Made by a program: the position numbers and the translations under genes. Below are positions 21,314-23,431 of a stretch of DNA of 23,431 bases, in pieces. Within the stretch, counting starts at the first letter, position 1, and each line of letters begins with the position of its first letter. The stretch lies in the NCBI GenBank assembly GCA_041627475.1, contig JBFKQZ010000015.1, positions 1 to 23,431 on the forward strand, given 5' to 3'. Under the pieces are notes generated by a model. It had not been told where the DNA came from, did no database searches, and saw only the letters and a list, made by a program, of their open reading frames with translations. Source of the stretch: JBFGFG01 sp041627475 (GTDB lineage: Bacteria; Actinomycetota; Nitriliruptoria; Nitriliruptorales; Nitriliruptoraceae).

Positions 21314-22675
21314 TCAGGTGCGGTGGTCGTCACGGTCGTGGAGGTCGTGGGGCGGGCAGGTCCAGCCGACCGGCACCAGGTCCGGTCCGGGCGGTTCGGT
21401 GTGGTCAGGCGGCGGCGCCAACGGCGGCGCAGCCCAGACAGGCAGCAGCGACGGGTCACGGCGCGGCGGCGGCCGGGCACCGATCGGCATCGTCCCGATC
21501 TCGGTCCCCGTCCGGCTGTTGGTCCACGTCACCAGCCCGGTCTTCGGGTCGAGGTGGATCTGCCAGCCCAACCGGTGCACGTAACGAAGATGATGGAACG
21601 AACACAGCCCGATGAGGTTGTCGGGTGCGTGGGTCCCGCCGCGAGACCGCGGGACGATGTGGTGGACCTGCATCCGGGCCCGCCCGCAGTCGGGGAACCG
21701 GCAGCCCCGGTCCCGCCGCAGCACCGCACGGCGAACCTTGTCCGGGACGTCGTCGGCGTCGACCGCGAGCTCGTCCAGCGGCCGGGCCCCGTCACGAAGT
21801 TGGATGATGTGGTCGGCCTGGTCGGCGAGCGTCGCGAGGAGCCGCTGCGAGATCGGGACCATCGTCCGGTTCGTGCCGACGGCACGCAGCTGCTGGCCGA
21901 ACCGGTCGACCGTGGCGTCGGCGACGTCGACGTGCCACACCACCGTGGGCCGCGCCGCACGGCCGCCGCCCAGATCACCGGCGAGGAACGCCTGGGCGAT
22001 CCGGACCGACGCACGGGCGCGGGCCCGCTGGACGCCGAACTGGGCGACCTCTGCGGGGTCGATCTCGGCGTCCATCGCGGCCATCTCGGTGGCGTACCCA
22101 ACCGGACCGAGGGTCTTGCCGATGAACCCACCCCCGTCGAAGTCCTGCTGCGCCACCACCCGCTCACCGGACGTGAGCCGCCGTTCCTGTCGGCTGCGCC
22201 ACCCGGGCGCCTTCAGCTCCTCGACCAGCAGCTCGACCTGCACCACCCAGCCGTGTAGCCGCCCTTCGTGGGCCAGCTGTTCGGCCAGCGACGCCCCTTC
22301 GGCGTCGAGCCGCGCCAGCAGTTCCCCGTTGTAGGCGGCCGTGGCGGTGATGAACCCGGCGAGCTGGTCGAACGACAGCACCCCGGCCGCGAACAGCTCC
22401 GCCACAGCAGGGACAGCGGGAAGGCGCCGCGCAACCGCAACAAGCCGCCTCGCCAGCGGCCGGGGCAGCCCGGCCTCCCACACCAGGTAGTCCTCCACCG
22501 TGCACCCAGCGGTGGCGGCGGTGCCGCCCCACCGCAACGCCTCGCACGTCAACTCGAGCAGCCGCGCATGCGCGCCGTGCAGCACGGCAGCGGTCTCATC
22601 GATCGCTCGCAGCGGGGACCCGTCGGCGGCCACATCAGGGCCGCCGTGGTCCGGCTGGTCAGGGCTCGAGCGCAT
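21314..22675 (-). CDS. DUF222/13E12-family protein with C-terminal HNH nuclease domain
   Basis: A 453-residue protein of the actinobacterial 13E12 repeat family. DUF222 spans about residues 25-310. The HNH domain (about 315-375) has Cys325 and Cys330, His338-His339, Asn353, Cys358 and His361-His362, a complete zinc-stabilised HNH fold. The tail (about 400-453) is Pro-rich and disordered. Such genes are multi-copy in actinobacteria and their role is poorly understood. In M. tuberculosis several 13E12 genes are LexA-controlled, and an SOS-box-like sequence lies directly upstream here. The ATG at 22675 has a TATGTT -10-like element ending 6 bases before it and no RBS, suggesting a leaderless message. 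The frame is open to 23014, but that part does not resemble the family. Confidence 0.93.
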   Translation of the reverse strand: MRSSPDQPDHGGPDVAADGSPLRAIDETAAVLHGAHARLLELTCEALRWGGTAATAGCTVEDYLVWEAGLPRPLARRLVAVARRLPAVPAVAELFAAGVLSFDQLAGFITATAAYNGELLARLDAEGASLAEQLAHEGRLHGWVVQVELLVEELKAPGWRSRQERRLTSGERVVAQQDFDGGGFIGKTLGPVGYATEMAAMDAEIDPAEVAQFGVQRARARASVRIAQAFLAGDLGGGRAARPTVVWHVDVADATVDRFGQQLRAVGTNRTMVPISQRLLATLADQADHIIQLRDGARPLDELAVDADDVPDKVRRAVLRRDRGCRFPDCGRARMQVHHIVPRSRGGTHAPDNLIGLCSFHHLRYVHRLGWQIHLDPKTGLVTWTNSRTGTEIGTMPIGARPPPRRDPSLLPVWAAPPLAPPPDHTEPPGPDLVPVGWTCPPHDLHDRDDHRT

Positions 22676-22678
22676 GAC

Positions 22679-22694
22679 CAGAACATACGTACGA
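22679..22694 (-). promoter_or_regulatory. SOS-box-like sequence over a leaderless promoter
   Basis: Plus-strand GAAC-ATAC-GTAC with flanks (22679-22694) matches 9 of the 12 fixed positions of the actinobacterial LexA box TCGAAC-N4-GTTCGA. It overlaps TATGTT (22687 down to 22682, minus strand), the -10-like element of the HNH gene, so LexA bound here would block the promoter. Confidence 0.45.
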
Positions 22695-22898
22695 CCTGTG
22701 ACACCCGACCGACGAGATCCCAGCAGCCTGTGGACAGCGCACCAGCCGGTCGGGTCCTCCCCACCCGTGAGCTTCGTCGCCCGTCTCCCGTGCTTGTTCG
22801 CGTGACGTGACCGGCGACGCCGCCCTGCACGCACCGAGCCCGAGACGCAGCGCGGCCCGTCGGCATCGCACCGCACGCAGCGTGCCCCGTCCCCCGGT
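22695..22898. other. intergenic region, nothing recognised
   Basis: About 200 bases lie between the HNH promoter and the stop of the DUF3179 gene. I see no gene, strong hairpin or RNA here. A single DnaA-box-like 9-mer occurs at 22729-22737. Confidence 0.4.
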
Positions 22899-23431
22899 TC
22901 ACCCGCCCGGTGACCACAGCCTCGTGCCGGGGTGGAACTGGCTCCAAGCGAACCAGTAGGCCTCGTTGGCGACCAGGGGGGTGCCGTCCGACGCGGCTGC
23001 GACCAGACCGCCACCGTCGCTGTCGAGCCGCACGCCGGCCGCCGACACCTCGCGCCCCATCTGCAGGGCGGCCCGCGCGGCCGCGGCGTCGAAGGCCACC
23101 GACGTACCGTCCGGCGCCTTCACACCGACGACGAGGCGCTGCGCAGGCAGACGCGCGTCGATCTGGCCGACCGGGAAGACGGGCCCGTCCACGTCGCGGT
23201 CGCCGAGGGGGTCGCGGTCGTACGTCCGACCGATGCCTCCGTCCTCGGCGACGATCGTCGTGCCGGGGTGGGCAGTCCGCCACTCCCCCCAGGTCGCGGT
23301 CACGACCGTCACGGGCTGCAGCACGACCCCGGCTCGACGCAGCGGTCCAGCAACGGCACGGCCGGTGAACGTGTCGATCATCGACCGGGTCCCGAGGTCG
23401 AACATCACCTTGTTCGACCGGTGCAACAGCC
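22899..23431 (-). CDS. DUF3179 protein, C-terminal part, cut by window edge
   Basis: The last 177 residues of a protein whose 5' end lies beyond the window. The fragment matches the DUF3179 pattern: LLHRSNKVMFDLGTRS, a GRAVAGPL turn, TWGEWRTAHPGTTIV, an Arg-Thr-Tyr-Asp-Arg-Asp-Pro segment, DARLPAQRLVVGV, and the closing YWFAWSQFHPGTRLW. Members usually have a signal peptide or lipoprotein lead and are thought to be extracytoplasmic. The function is unknown. The apparent TTG start at 23426 is not real, because homologous sequence (Leu-Leu) continues upstream of it to the edge. Confidence 0.85.
   Translation of the reverse strand, partial: LLHRSNKVMFDLGTRSMIDTFTGRAVAGPLRRAGVVLQPVTVVTATWGEWRTAHPGTTIVAEDGGIGRTYDRDPLGDRDVDGPVFPVGQIDARLPAQRLVVGVKAPDGTSVAFDAAAARAALQMGREVSAAGVRLDSDGGGLVAAASDGTPLVANEAYWFAWSQFHPGTRLWSPGG

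Noticed and set aside
21314..22675. HNH gene as part of a restriction, intein or mobile element
   Set aside because: The DUF222-HNH architecture is the common actinobacterial 13E12 family. No methyltransferase, terminal repeats or target-site duplication are visible.
22729..22737. DnaA-box-like 9-mer (CTGTCCACA on the minus strand)
   Set aside because: It is a single copy with no cluster, no AT-rich unwinding region and no dnaA or dnaN nearby, so it is not an origin.

Overview
The window is very GC-rich and gene-dense. It has short intergenic gaps, many GTG starts and a strong G/C bias at third codon positions. The gene families point to Actinomycetota: a CysO/CysM/Mec sulfur-carrier cysteine system, an Rv1339-like metallo-hydrolase with rph and rdgB, SCO6745-like and DUF222/HNH proteins, and a trans-acting enoyl reductase relative. 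The finer lineage cannot be fixed from sequence alone. I see no rRNA, tRNA, CRISPR array, prophage or intact insertion sequence.

Layout. 43-3158 (minus): an ABC exporter and a secreted subtilisin-type protease. 3387-4229 (plus): an alpha/beta hydrolase-fold protein that lacks the usual catalytic histidine. 4235-8493 (minus): a run read as cysO, cysM, a secreted acidic protein of unknown function, an Rv1339-like metallo-hydrolase, rph and rdgB. 8620-10913 (plus): a YcaQ/AlkX-like winged-helix DNA glycosylase and a DICT-domain protein with what looks like a dead GGDEF-like tail. 10915-13116 (minus): an SCO6745-like protein, a DUF1295 membrane protein and mec. 13188-20805 (plus): an atypical SDR, a GC-poor gap, a family-5 uracil-DNA glycosylase, a SulP transporter, a tiny membrane protein coupled to an enoyl-reductase-like protein, and a P2-type cation ATPase. 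20906-21268 (plus): an AhpD-like protein. 21314-22675 (minus): a DUF222/HNH protein. 22899-23431 (minus): the C-terminal part of a DUF3179 protein cut by the window edge.

How it works together. mec, cysO and cysM form the thiocarboxylate route to cysteine known from Mycobacterium tuberculosis (Rv1334-Rv1335-Rv1336). In that genome, as I recall it, the block continues through a rhomboid protease and murI to Rv1339, rphA and a HAM1/RdgB gene. Here the same backbone is visible, but it is opened twice: two opposite-strand genes lie between mec and cysO, and a secreted acidic protein sits where rhomboid and murI would be. CysO also carries two residues after its Gly-Gly, which predicts a processing step.

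The most interesting signals are the opened-up cysteine cluster with its masked CysO, interlocking inverted repeats after cysM, the DICT plus degenerate GGDEF-like protein, an SOS-box-like site over a leaderless HNH promoter, and a recurrent TAC(C/G)GT element a short distance before many starts. Nothing here amounts to a clearly new multi-gene defence or biosynthetic system.
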